DNA of 64,000 nucleotides, taken from the NCBI GenBank assembly GCA_037783415.1, contig JAZGTN010000230.1, positions 124,001-188,000 on the forward strand, given 5' to 3'. The position numbers were made by a program, and so were the translations under genes. The notes under the pieces are model-generated. The model worked only from the letters and a program-made list of their open reading frames with translations. It was not told the DNA's origin and ran no database searches. Within the stretch, counting starts at the first letter, position 1. Each line of letters opens with the position of its first letter. Origin of the DNA: Leptasterias polaris (Eukaryota; Echinodermata; Asteroidea; Forcipulatida; Asteriidae). This document shows, one piece after another, positions 48,313 through 59,900 of the stretch.

Positions 48313-49571
48313 ACGTTGCTGACTTTAATTTAGGGGCTTCAGTTTAGACTGTTTCTAACCTCCGTATGTTGAGGAAAAATACAAAAGATGTCTACAGCAC
48401 CCGGTATTCCCAGGAGGTCTCCCGTCCAAGTACTGACAGGGCCAGACGATGCTTAACTTCGATGATCAGACGAGAACCGGTGTTTTCAGCGTAGTATGGC
48501 AGTAGACTCGTTGCTGACTTTAATTTAGGGGCTTCAGTTTCCAGTTTAGATATCTAACTTCCGTATTTTGAGGAAAAATACAAAATATTTCTACAGCACC
48601 CGGTTTTCCCAGGAGGTCTCCCGTCCAAGTACTGACCGGGCCCGACGATGCTTAACTTCGGTGATCAGACGAGAACCGGTGTTTTCAGCGTAGTATGGCA
48701 GTAGACACGTTGCTAACTTTAATTTAGGGGCTTCAGTTTAGATTGTTTCTAACCTCCGTATGTTGAGGAAAAATACAAAAAGATGTCTACAGCACCCGGT
48801 ATTCCCAGGAGGTCTCCCGTCCAAATACTGACCGGGCCCGACGATGCTTAACTTCGGTGATCAGACGAGAAACGGTGTTTTCAGCATAGTATGGCAGTAG
48901 ACACGTTGCTAACTTTAATTTAGGGGCTTCAGTTTCCAGTTTAGATATCTAACTTCCGTATTTTGAGGAAAAATACAAAATATTTCTACAGCACCCGGTT
49001 TTCCCAGGAGGTCTCCCGTCCAAGTACTGACCGGCCCCGACGATGCTTAACTTCGGTGATCAGACGAGAACCGGTGTTTTCAGCGTAGTATGGCAGTAGA
49101 CACGTTGCTAACTTTAATTTAGGGGCTTCAGTTTAGATTGTTTCTAACCTCCGTATGTTGAGGAAAAATACAAAAAGATGTCTACAGCACCCGGTATTCC
49201 CAGGAGGTCTCCCGTCCAAGTACTGACCGGGCCCGACGATGCTTAACTTCGGTGATCAGACGAGAACCGGTGTTTTCAGCGTAGTATGGCAGTAGACACG
49301 TTGCTAACTTTAATTTAGGGGCTTCAGTTTAGATTGTTTCTAACCTCCGTATGTTGAGGAAAAATACAAAAAGATGTCTACAGCACCCGGTATTCCCAGG
49401 AGGTCTCCCGTCCAAGTACTGACCGGGCCCGACGATGCTTAACTTCGGTGATCAGACGAGAAACGGTGTTTTCAGCATAGTATGGCAGTAGACACGTTGC
49501 TAACTTTAATTTAGGGGCTTCAGTTTAGATTGTTTCTAACCTCCGTATGTTGAGGAAAAATACAAAAAGAT

Positions 49572-49689
49572 GTCTACAGCACCCGGTATTCCCAGGAGGT
49601 CTCCCGTCCAAGTACTGACCGGGCCCGACGATGCTTAACTTCGGTGATCAGACGAGAACCGGTGTTTTCAGCGTAGTATGGCAGTGGAC
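49572..49689 (-). rRNA. 5S rRNA gene left of element 2
   Basis: Complete copy with 5' end GTCCAC (plus GCAGTGGAC). The same rare variant occurs beside the empty site at 62556. Confidence 0.9.
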
Positions 49690-49766
49690 ACGTTGCTGAC
49701 TTTAATTTAGGGGCTTCAGTTTCCAGTTTAGATATCTAACTTCCGTATTTTGAGGAAAAATACAAA

Positions 49767-49770
49767 ATAT
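49767..49770. repeat. Probable target duplication ATAT, left of element 2
   Basis: ACAAAATAT precedes CGTCGC. The far end is CGACG followed by ATATGTCTAC. Same register ambiguity as at element 1. Confidence 0.65.
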
Positions 49771-49800
49771 CGTCGCATTTTTCTCATAGTGACGAATCAG
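49771..49800 (+). repeat. Element 2 left terminal inverted repeat
   Basis: Starts CGTCGCATTTTTCTCATAGT. T5 is at positions 8-12. Confidence 0.9.
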
Positions 49801-49984
49801 AAAAAAGTGCATTTTGAGTAAATTCACTTTGAAGTTGGACATGTATTCATTCGTTGCTTTCATACCTTATTATCCTACATTATCACTTGCCAATTAGAAG
49901 GTATGTTTTTAAGTAGTTCTTCTTCACATTTGTATATGTTATTCAAAATGAAACGATCTGAATAAACAATTATAACCTCATAAA

Positions 49985-50170
49985 CCTATTCGTCAGTATG
50001 TAAAAAACATTGTTGTCTTTTACGCGCTTGTTCGTCACTTTTTGTGCCCAATTCGTCAGTCTGTAAAAAAATAAATCTACGCTCTGGGGCTTATTCGTCA
50101 CTTTTGTGCCCAATTCGTCAGTCTGTAAAAAAACAAGTCAACGCTCTAGGGCTTATTCGTCAGTAATATC
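49985..50170. repeat. Element 2 left subterminal repeat cluster
   Basis: Six ATTCGTCA or GTTCGTCA words. A diverged tandem duplication of about 65 bp (from 50034) contains GTGCCCAATTCGTCAGTCTG followed by an A-run and CGCTCT(G/A)GGGCTTATTCGT. The right end of the element has the same words, so they are candidate transposase binding sites. Confidence 0.7.
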
Positions 50171-51174
50171 ACCATTAGGCCTAATGCATTTTTTTTTAAC
50201 ACGTCTTAAATTTTCATTTGTCTTAAACATGATATTTCACGGTAAAATCCTGAGTGAAGCACTGATCCAGAATTCCTTCTTTTTTGAGTGGGGAGGAGAG
50301 AGTGGATTTTGTGGGGTGGATTGGGTCGGACGGGATGGTTGTTGTTGGCATCTGGATTGGAGGGGAGGGGAGCTTTAAAGTAAATTCAGACCGGGTTAAA
50401 AAACCAAAAAAATACCAAAAAATAAATACCCGTCAGGACACTAGGGGCCTAATTGAAATAACAAGTATTTTTATTTTGTAATTGAACTAATTTGTTGTAT
50501 AAGCATACACAAACTTAAAACTATTTTATAAACAATGTTTGCACTTTTAGAATAATCATTTGATTTTGTTGGCACTAGATTTGAAGGATTTCATTTAACA
50601 ATCAAAACCTTGTTTACACCAATAATTTTGTAAATTCTGATTTGCGAAATAGGAATTGTATTATATGCTCCAAAACATTTATTGGTAAAGCCACTGGTTT
50701 ATAAATTCATACTGTTGAGTTTCTTCCACCCAGACTAGAGGTTTCACTCAAAGTTGCCACTAATTGTATCATAAAACAGTAAAAACATTATTCATTCTTA
50801 AATAAAAACAAATCCTGGCAAAAAGTACACATCATGAGCATCATCTTTTAGACTTAACCATGTAAACGAATATGGTACAATATTCAACAATTCATTTTTC
50901 GTACTCGAATTTTTTTAGTTCATGTGAATACTAATTTGCGTTTTATCTACAAGTACAATTACGACCAAGTATATTTACAAATCAGATTTTTGTTGTCATT
51001 TTAATCGTTACTGTAAACCAAATAAAAATTATACTTGGAAATTAACCTGTACTATGTTAAGTTTAATTTATGACGGGAAAAATTGTGAGATTTCAGGTTA
51101 AACTTTAAGTATTAAATGATATTTTCAAAATTATCATGGAAACCAGTTTTTGTCTAGGTTGGGTCCGTGATTAT
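50171..51174. other. Non-coding 3' flank of element 2 gene
   Basis: AT-rich, apart from a G-rich patch at about 50288-50378 (GGGGAGGAGAG, GGAGGGGAGGGG). I see no gene or recognisable repeat. Confidence 0.5.
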
Positions 51175-54100
51175 TTAGTGGGGTAGCTCCTTGTAGAATT
51201 GTTGATGTTCGGGGTGTCTAACAACAGGTGTGTTACCTTGGCATAATTTTATTAAGTCATTGTACTTTGCGCTTGACAACTTCGGAAGATCTAAGAAGTA
51301 CGCTCTCTTTGGATGACTTAGTGACTGAGTGCTACCAGACGATCGACGTTGATGATCATCAAGTTGTAACATACTGAAGCTATTGTCCAGGTGTGACATC
51401 TTCACATGCAACGTTTTCGGTTGATTGTGCTTAACCCTAAACTGCTTCAGTTTTGTCCAGTTTATTGGCTCTCCGTTTGATAAGGAGCGAACTCTCAATA
51501 CTCCAAGTTGCTCTGAGTATTGTTTCCAGTCCAGAATGTCCTTCTTCTGGACTTGTACAACGTCGTAGGGAGTTGTTCTTGCAAGCCGTATGACAGTTGC
51601 CAATTGTGAAGGTAAAAACATCTCTCCTGCTCTCTTCAAGGCACGTTCTATAGTACTGTGTGCCGAATCTCCTTCACTTTGACCGTGTGCTGTTTCAAAG
51701 TAATGCATGGTTATTTGCTTTACATTTTTGGCATTGTTAACAAATCTTAGCATCATGGAGGGAATAATTGAATTTTTTTTTTGTCCAGCGCAACCGTCCG
51801 CAAATAAAGCAACTTCTTCGATTCCGTCTGAATCAGCTTCCAACAAAAAGTTGTATAAATGAGATACTATTTCGTTTGCACCACGTGCTGCAATACCCTC
51901 ATGCCAAAGATAACATTGACAGAACTTGCTATCCAATACGTAGACGGTGAAGTTATAGCATGAGAGACGGCGCTTGTAAAAGAGTTCACTTCTATTACTC
52001 AGGGGCAAAACAATTACTTGTTGTAAATCAAAAACTGCTACTCGAAGTTTTGGGTCTGTCAATGATTTTTCCTTGAGGTCAGATTTAATTTCTCTCACTT
52101 TGTTTTTTTCAGCAATATGTGTCTCGTATCTTCCTTGAAGGAGCTCCCTATCGTTGTGCTTAGATTCATGATATGTTTGGCAAAGACCGCACATGTCCTT
52201 TTTGGGTCTATGAAACTTTAAATCCATCGAGGAAAACACTGAGTAGTACAAACTAAATGAAAGAGGTGGGTTATTTTCCTCCTTGTACATCTCGTACATT
52301 TTCCTCACTGTAAGTTCAGGTGCCAGGTATTGTCTGGTGTTGTTTTTTCGGCAATAATGAGATTCCGTTCTTGGGAACTTATTAATGTGCACTTTTGCTG
52401 CGTTTTTCAATTCTTCTTGTATTTTTTTACGAGATCCTTTCACACCACCACGTTTTTCAGACTCCATTACTCCATCATAACTTGTTTTGCTCAAAGCTGT
52501 TCTTACTTGACGCTCACTAACACCTAGTGTGTTGAGAAACATTATCCGACAAACTATTTTAGAGATACCCTGGTCATCAGGAAGATTGTAATGAAGTGTT
52601 CGTTTTTTACGGGTCCCATCTGCTTTTCGTGGATGAGAGTGTTGCACATGTCTTGACAACCAAGCCCTCTGGTCCTTTAGATTAACCAAGTCAAAAAACG
52701 CACTTTGAATATTTTGTCTACGCGTTAAAGAAAATAATGAACAGGCCAAGTTTTTCTTAGAGCACATAACTCCACTGCAGGTGGGTTTAAGTCCTCGACG
52801 GGATGGGACAACCTTGTTGGATGCATTTGTGTATGACATACCCATATTTCTGAGAATTTTTCGTGTTGTTTTAGTTGACAAAGCACTATCTTTAATACTG
52901 GGCATAGTGTCGAGATCCTCGTGTTGGCTGCCTTCAACAATAAAATCTTCTGGTTGAGGAGATAAGGGATTGACTGGTACTCTTTGTTCTTGGTCTTCAA
53001 TGGTAACAAAAGAGGAAGGTTCTGGTGTATCCTCATCACAAACAGATGCCGGAACGTTTGAGAACAAGGGAACTATGTTTGCATGGAGGTTTTCAATGTC
53101 TACGCCTTGTGACGGGTCAGTGTTGTCGCTTAAAATTTGGTAGAGCGGAACGTCTTCAAGATCGACAACAGCGCAGTTGGGCTTCTGTGGAGCAGGAGCA
53201 GGTACCCACTTATTGTGAAGGTGGCATGGTGGACTTTCCTCGAAGTGCTGGAAGCAGAGGAAGCACTGACAGGTTAAACAAGCTGCCCATACTTCTGAAG
53301 TGCAATTTACTGTTTCACAACAGGGAGTATCTTCATGCTGCTTTTGTAATGTCTCAAAGAGGCGAGCGAGGGGTATGTTGTCGTCGTCTTCGTGAAGTTC
53401 ATCTTCACTGCTGTAGTCGTCACCTTCGAATGCAATGACTTTTGCCATCCACCATTTATTTTGTGGCTTCCACCACATTTTAACAATGCTTCCCTTTTTG
53501 AGGACATCGCTTGCTTCTGCTCGCAATTCCTCCACCTTGACTACATTGGTCGAACCATCCTCCCATTTCACCAGCACGTCAGATCCTGGGCTGGGGTAGG
53601 TTATTCTAAGTAACAAAAAGAACATGTGAAAATTTCAAGATAAGTCAAAAGCATTCAGACATTCTGTCAACTATCTTGTCAACTATCTTGTCAACTATCT
53701 TGCACTAAGTGTAGTATATCGAATATTGAATATTGAATGGATTTGAAAATGATGTTCATGGAAATGACTTGATTATTACCGCCAATATAAAAACAATTGT
53801 TTAATTTAAACTTTGCATGACCAACATTTACGAATAGTTATGCGAACCCGTAATGAACATACTGAAGTAATAGAGGTCTATGTATTGCTAGAGTCTCACT
53901 TTCCTATATAACTTAAGGTGACACCCACATAAAAATAACTAAATCATTCACCACTAGGCCTACTGATGGAGGACAGTATAGACTAAGGGAAGGGTCTCTT
54001 AAACGTTTTATATTTGCAACATTAACTCATTTAGATAATGTTACATCAACAAAACTTAATTTTTAAGAGCCAGATTATAGCCTTCTACGACACTAGAAAA

Positions 54101-54738
54101 AAAAAACTATTTAAGCTGATTTTGATCATGCTTACTAATACTAGCACATAGCGTTACATATTTCTTCAAGGAACATACACACTTGATCTCATGTAACTGA
54201 TAAGTGCTGTAGGTTTGTCTTTTTCTGTAGTTTTAATTGGGCCATAACTGTTAAGCAATAAATCAAACACATGAAGCCTTTTTTGTTAATTTAGGCTAAA
54301 CATTTAGCGCATGTAGTCTTAGCATAAATAAGCTGTTTCGTGTTAGGCCTTGTATACAAAAATACGTTGTATTAATATCACGCAAGCTTAAAATAAAAGT
54401 GGAGTGTGTATGATCAGTTGTCACGTTTAGTTCCACATACGTTGTTCTATGTAGGTCAAAACTGATACACGATTATTGTGCATGTTAGGTTTCAGACACA
54501 ACATGCAAGTTAACAGTGACTGTTAGTGTTAGTGTTAACTTGAACGTTGTGTGTGACTGTTAACTTGACCTCTATGTATAACGTTAATGTGTATCGTTGT
54601 GTGTGGCCTTTATTAAAGTAGTACGGCGACAGTGTGTACTCTTTCAAACACGAACACAAGGTAATTTTGTATACTTGTGGCAAACAAAATTAAATAAATG
54701 TACATCTGTCTACAGTATAATTACCTTTTTGACTGCAT
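51175..54738 (-). CDS. Element 2 transposase, two exons, about 814 residues
   Basis: The long exon 51175-53605 is open throughout. A 14-nt first exon (54725-54738, MQSK plus two bases) joins it across a GT-AG intron (53606-54724) to give MQSKRITYPSPG. Numbering by the long frame (two more than spliced): Tudor/chromo-like barrel 15-70 (DVLVKWEDGS, GSIVKMWWKPQNKWWMAKV); Cys-rich putative zinc site 102-135; CX4CX6C at 283-295; helix-turn-helix-like LNTLGVSERQVRTAL near 364-378; CGLC at 479-482; then a putative RNase H-like DDE core with D533 (VFDLQQV), YKRRLSCYNFTVY, D610 (FADGCAGQKKN) and E644/D653 (FETAHGQSEGDSAHSTIE). This resembles a widespread, poorly named metazoan transposase-like family (DUF7869 type, from memory). 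All likely catalytic acids are present. Catalytic assignment is inference. Confidence 0.85.
53606..54724 (-). other. Intron of element 2 transposase
   Basis: Donor GTAATT after AAAAG; acceptor TTTTTGTTACTTAG before AATAACC. It preserves frame (AG plus A gives Arg). Element 1 has an intron at nearly the same place after a similarly tiny first exon. Contents are AT-rich with no gene. Confidence 0.7.
53664..53702. repeat. 12-bp tandem repeat CTTGTCAACTAT
   Basis: Three near-perfect copies inside the element 2 intron. Confidence 0.85.
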
Positions 54739-54854
54739 ATTGAAGACAAGCTAGTGGAGTCGGCAAATCAATACTGTGTTGTATTTAAGAGAAACTGATG
54801 GTACCTGGCATTTCATTGATAAGTCACTCATAACTGGAGTGGTTACCAGCGCAT

Positions 54855-54975
54855 TTGCCTATTCGTCACTTTGTAAAAAACAAAAGGGTCTATTTATTTG
54901 TTTACGGAGTGGCGAATCACTTATTCGTCAGTATGTAAAGAAACATTTATTAGCCTTCAAACATATTCGCCAACA
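54855..54975. repeat. Element 2 right subterminal repeat cluster
   Basis: Contains ATTCGTCACTTTGTAAAAAA, GGCGAATCACTTATTCGTCA with GTATGTAAAGAAAC following, and ATTCGCCAAC. Same words as the left cluster. Confidence 0.7.
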
Positions 54976-55088
54976 TGGTGTCTTTATATCTTTAAAATTA
55001 GACATTATTTTGGTTCAAAACCTTCAGAAATGAATTCAGAAGACAAACTAACCCTAAAACTGCAAAAACCTCGATTTGCTAAAAATTG

Positions 55089-55118
55089 CTGATTCGTCAC
55101 TGTGAGAAAAATGCGACG
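55089..55118 (-). repeat. Element 2 right terminal inverted repeat
   Basis: The inverse reads CGTCGCATTTTTCTCACAGT. It abuts ATAT and the 3' end of the 5S gene at 55123. Confidence 0.9.
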
Positions 55119-55122
55119 ATAT
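55119..55122. repeat. Probable target duplication ATAT, right of element 2
   Basis: Partner of 49767-49770. Confidence 0.65.
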
Positions 55123-55240
55123 GTCTACAACACCCGGTATTCCCAGGAGGTCTCCCGTCCAAGTACTGACCGGGCCCAACGATGCTTAACTTCGGTGATC
55201 AGACGAGAACCGGTGTTTTCAGCGTAGTATGGCAGTAGAC
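55123..55240 (-). rRNA. 5S rRNA gene with element 2 at its 3' end
   Basis: Complete 118-bp copy. The native terminator is replaced by the T5 in the element terminus. It has GGGCCCAACG instead of GGGCCCGACG on the plus strand. Confidence 0.9.
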
Positions 55241-55514
55241 ACGTTGCTAACTTTAATTTAGGGGCTTCAGTTTAGATTGTTTCTAACCTCCGTATGTTGA
55301 GGAAAAATACAAAAAGATGTCTACAGCACCCGGTATTCCCAGGAGGTCTCCCGTCCAAGTACTGACCGGGCCCGACGATGCTTAACTTCGGTGATCAGAC
55401 GAGAACCGGTGTTTTCAGCGTAGTATGGCAGTAGACACGTTGCTAACTTTAATTTAGGGGCTTCAGTTTAGATTGTTTCTAACCTCCGTATGTTGAGGAA
55501 AAATACAAAAAGAT

Positions 55515-55607
55515 GTCTACAGCACCCGGTATTCCCAGGAGGTCTCCCGTCCAAGTACTGACCGATCAGACGAGAACCAGTGTTTTCAGCGTAGTATGGC
55601 AGTAGAC
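55515..55607 (-). pseudogene. 5S rRNA pseudogene, 25-bp internal deletion
   Basis: 93-bp copy with the same deletion junction (CTGACCGATCAGACG) and AACCAGTG variant as 48220-48312. Confidence 0.88.
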
Positions 55608-56869
55608 ACGTTGCTGACTTTAATTTAGGGGCTTCAGTTTAGACTGTTTCTAACCTCCGTATGTTGAGGAAAAATACAAAAGATGTCTACAGCACCCGGT
55701 ATTCCCAGGAGGTCTCCCGTCCAAGTACTGACCGGGCCAGACGATGCTTAACTTCGATGATCAGACGAGAACCGGTGTTTTCAGCGTAGTATGGCAGTAG
55801 ACTCGTTGCTGACTTTAATTTAGGGGCTTCAGTTTCCAGTTTAGATATCTAACTTCCGTATTTTGAGGAAAAATACAAAATATTTCTACAGCACCCGGTT
55901 TTCCCAGGAGGTCTCCCGTCCAAGTACTGACCGGGCCCGACGATGCTTAACTTCGGTGATCAGACGAGAACCGGTGTTTTCAGCGTAGTATGGCAGTAGA
56001 CACGTTGCTAACTTTAATTTAGGGGCTTCAGTTTAGATTGTTTCTAACCTCCGTATGTTGAGGAAAAATACAAAAAGATGTCTACAGCACCCGGTATTCC
56101 CAGGAGGTCTCCCGTCCAAGTACTGACCGGGCCCGACGATGCTTAACTTCGGTGATCAGACGAGAAACGGTGTTTTCAGCATAGTATGGCAGTAGACACG
56201 TTGCTAACTTTAATTTAGGGGCTTCAGTTTCCAGTTTAGATATCTAACTTCCGTATTTTGAGGAAAAATACAAAATATTTCTACAGCACCCGGTATTCCC
56301 AGGAGGTCTCCCGTCCAAGTACTGACCGGGCCCGACGATGCTTAACTTCGGTGATCAGACGAGAACCGGTGTTTTCAGCGTAGTATGGCAGTAGACACGT
56401 TGCTAACTTTAATTTAAGGGCTTCAGTTTAGATTGTTTCTAACCTCCGTATGTTGAGGAAAAATACAAAAAGATGTCTACAGCACCCGGTATTCCCAGGA
56501 GGTCTCCCGTCCAAGTACTGACCGGGCCCGACGATGCTTAACTTCGGTGATCAGACGAGAAACGGTGTTTTCAGCATAGTATGGCAGTAGACACGTTGCT
56601 AACTTTAATTTAGGGGCTTCAGTTTCCAGTTTAGATATCTAACTTCCGTATTTTGAGGAAAAATACAAAATATTTCTACAGCACCCGGTTTTCCCAGGAG
56701 GTCTCCCGTCCAAGTACTGACCGGGCCCGACGATGCTTAACTTCGGTGATCAGACGAGAACCGGTGTTTTCAGCGTAGTATGGCAGTAGACACGTTGCTA
56801 ACTTTAATTTAGGGGCTTCAGTTTAGATTGTTTCTAACCTCCGTATGTTGAGGAAAAATACAAAAAGAT

Positions 56870-56962
56870 GTCTACAGCACCCGGTATTCCCAGGAGGTCT
56901 CCCGTCCAAGTACTGACCGATCAGACGAGAACCAGTGTTTTCAGCGTAGTATGGCAGTAGAC
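56870..56962 (-). pseudogene. 5S rRNA pseudogene, 25-bp internal deletion
   Basis: 93-bp copy with the same junction, 1,355 bp from the previous one, within a duplicated block. Confidence 0.88.
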
Positions 56963-59900
56963 ACGTTGCTGACTTTAATTTAGGGGCTTCAGTTTAGACT
57001 GTTTCTAACCTCCGTATGTTGAGGAAAAATACAAAAGATGTCTACAGCACCCGGTATTCCCAGGAGGTCTCCCGTCCAAGTACTGACCGGGCCAGACGAT
57101 GCTTAACTTCGATGATCAGACGAGAACCGGTGTTTTCAGCGTAGTATGGCAGTAGACTCGTTGCTGACTTTAATTTAGGGGCTTCAGTTTCCAGTTTAGA
57201 TATCTAACTTCCGTATTTTGAGGAAAAATACAAAATATTTCTACAGCACCCGGTTTTCCCAGGAGGTCTCCCGTCCAAGTACTGACCGGGCCCGACGATG
57301 CTTAACTTCGGTGATCAGACGAGAACCGGTGTTTTCAGCGTAGTATGGCAGTAGACACGTTGCTAACTTTAATTTAGGGGCTTCAGTTTAGATTGTTTCT
57401 AACCTCCGTATGTTGAGGAAAAATACAAAAAGATGTCTACAGCACCCGGTATTCCCAGGAGGTCTCCCGTCCAAGTACTGACCGGGCCCGACGATGCTTA
57501 ACTTCGGTGATCAGACGAGAAACGGTGTTTTCAGCATAGTATGGCAGTAGACACGTTGCTAACTTTAATTTAGGGGCTTCAGTTTCCAGTTTAGATATCT
57601 AACTTCCGTATTTTGAGGAAAAATACAAAATATTTATACAGCACCCGGTATTCCCAGGAGGTCTCCCGTCCAAGTACTGACCGGGCCCGACGATGCTTAA
57701 CTTCGGTGATCAGACGAGAACCGGTGTTTTCAGCGTAGTATGGCAGTAGACACGTTGCTAACTTTAATTTAAGGGCTTCAGTTTAGATTGTTTCTAACCT
57801 CCGTATGTTGAGGAAAAATACAAAAAGATGTCTACAGCACCCGGTATTCCCAGGAGGTCTCCCGTCCAAGTACTGACCGGGCCCGACGATGCTTAACTTC
57901 GGTGATCAGACGAGAAACGGTGTTTTCAGCATAGTATGGCAGTAGACACGTTGCTAACTTTAATTTAGGGGCTTCAGTTTCCAGTTTAGATATCTAACTT
58001 CCGTATTTTGAGGAAAAATACAAAATATTTCTACAGCACCCGGTTTTCCCAGGAGGTCTCCCGTCCAAGTACTGACCGGGCCCGACGATGCTTAACTTCG
58101 GTGATCAGACGAGAACCGGTGTTTTCAGCGTAGTATGGCAGTAGACACGTTGCTAACTTTAATTTAGGGGCTTCAGTTTAGATTGTTTCTAACCTCCGTA
58201 TGTTGAGGAAAAATACAAAAAGATGTCTACAGCACCCGGTATTCCCAGGAGGTCTCCCGTCCAAGTACTGACCGGGCCCGACGATGCTTAACTTCGGTGA
58301 TCAGACGAGAAACGGTGTTTTCAGCATAGTATGGCAGTAGACACGTTGCTAACTTTAATTTAGGGGCTTCAGTTTAGATTGTTTCTAACCTCCGTATGTT
58401 GAGGAAAAATACAAAAAGATGTCTACAGCACCCGGTATTCCCAGGAGGTCTCCCGTCCAAGTACTGACCGGGCCCGACGATGCTTAACTTCGGTGATCAG
58501 ACGAGAACCGGTGTTTTCAGCGAAGTATGGCAGTAGACACGTTGCTGACTTTAATTTAGGGGCTTCAGTTTCCAGTTTAGATATCTAACTTCCGTATTTT
58601 GAGGAAAAATACAAAATATTTCAACAGCACCCGGTTTTCCCAGGAGGTCTTCCGTCCAAGTACTGACCGGGCCCGACGATGCTTAACTTCGGTGATCAGA
58701 CGAGAACCGGTGTTTTCAGCGTAGTATGGCAGTAGACACGTTGCTAACTTTAATTTAGGGGCTTCAGTTTAGATTGTTTCTAACCTCCGTATGTTGAGGA
58801 AAAATACAAAAAGATGTCTACAGCACCCAGTATTCCCAGGAGGTCTCCCGTCCAAGTACTGACCGGGCCCGACGATGCTTAACTTCGGTGATCAGACGAG
58901 AAACGGTGTTTTCAGCATAGTATGGCAGTAGACACGTTGCTAACTTTAATTTAGGGGCTTCAGTTTCCAGTTTAGATATCTAACTTCCGTATTTTGAGGA
59001 AAAATACAAAATATTTCTACAGCACCCGGTTTTCCCAGGAGGTCTCCCGTCCAAGTACTGACCGGGCCCGACGATGCTTAACTTCGGTAATCAGACGAGA
59101 ACCGGTGTTTTCAGCGTAGTATGGCAGTAGACACGTTGCTAACTTTAATTTAGGGGCTTCAGTTTAGATTGTTTCTAACCTCCGTATGTTGAGGAAAAAT
59201 ACAAAAAGATGTCTACAGCACCCGGTATTCCCAGGAGGTCTCCCGTCCAAGTACTGACCGGGCCCGACGATGCTTAACTTCGGTGATCAGACGAGAAACG
59301 GTGTTTTCAGCATAGTATGGCAGTAGACACGTTGCTAACTTTAATTTAGGGGCTTCAGTTTAGATTGTTTCTAACCTCCGTATGTTGAGGAAAAATACAA
59401 AAAGATGTCTACAGCACCCGGTATTCCCAGGAGGTCTCCCGTCCAAGTACTGACCGGGCCCGACGATGCTTAACTTCGGTGATCAGACGAGAACCGGTGT
59501 TTTCAGCGAAGTATGGCAGTAGACACGTTGCTGACTTTAATTTAGGGGCTTCAGTTTCCAGATTAGATATCTAACTTCCGTATTTTGAGGAAAAATACAA
59601 AATATGTCTACAACACCCGGTATTCCCAGGAGGTCTCCCGTCCAAGTACTGACCGGGCACGACGATGCTTAACTTCGGTGATCAGACGAGAACCGGTGTT
59701 TTCAGCGTAGTATGGCAGTAGACACGTTGCTAACTTTAATTTAGGGGCTTCAGTTTAGATTGTTTCTAACCTCCGTATGTTGAGGAAAAATACAAAAGGA
59801 TGTCTACAGCACCCGGTATTCCCAGGAGGTCTCCCGTCCAAGTTCTGACTGGGCCCGACGATGCTTAACTTCGGTGATCAGACGAGAACCGGTGTTTTCA

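Larger units (their letters stand above)
41536..49770 (-). rRNA. Tandem 5S rRNA gene array, segment 3 (about 42 units)
   Basis: Same orientation and period as the other segments. The first gene is 41540-41657 and the last is 49572-49689. It contains a perfect-looking two-unit block at 44094 that recurs at 44883 and again at 60592 in segment 4. It also holds copies with a one-base loss in the internal control region (CTTAACACGG or CTTAACACAG near 42000 and 42785) and one 25-bp-deleted pseudogene. Confidence 0.95.
49771..55118 (-). mobile_element. DNA transposon 'element 2' in 5S rDNA, transposase intact
   Basis: A 5,348-bp insertion at exactly the same 5S position as element 1 but with the gene on the other strand. 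Terminal inverted repeats of 30 bp match at 29 positions (CGTCGCATTTTTCTCA...; the odd base is T left, C right). Subterminal zones carry repeated ATTCGTCA(G/C)T words, often followed by TGTAAAAAA. A single intact transposase gene occupies 51175-54738. The intact frame and near-identical termini suggest recent mobility. Confidence 0.9.

Noticed and set aside
50106..50481. Small open frames in the left part of element 2
   Set aside because: They read through subterminal repeats and a G-rich patch; composition is not protein-like.
53025..53438. 137-codon plus-strand frame opposite the element 2 transposase
   Set aside because: Antisense shadow of a clear coding exon.
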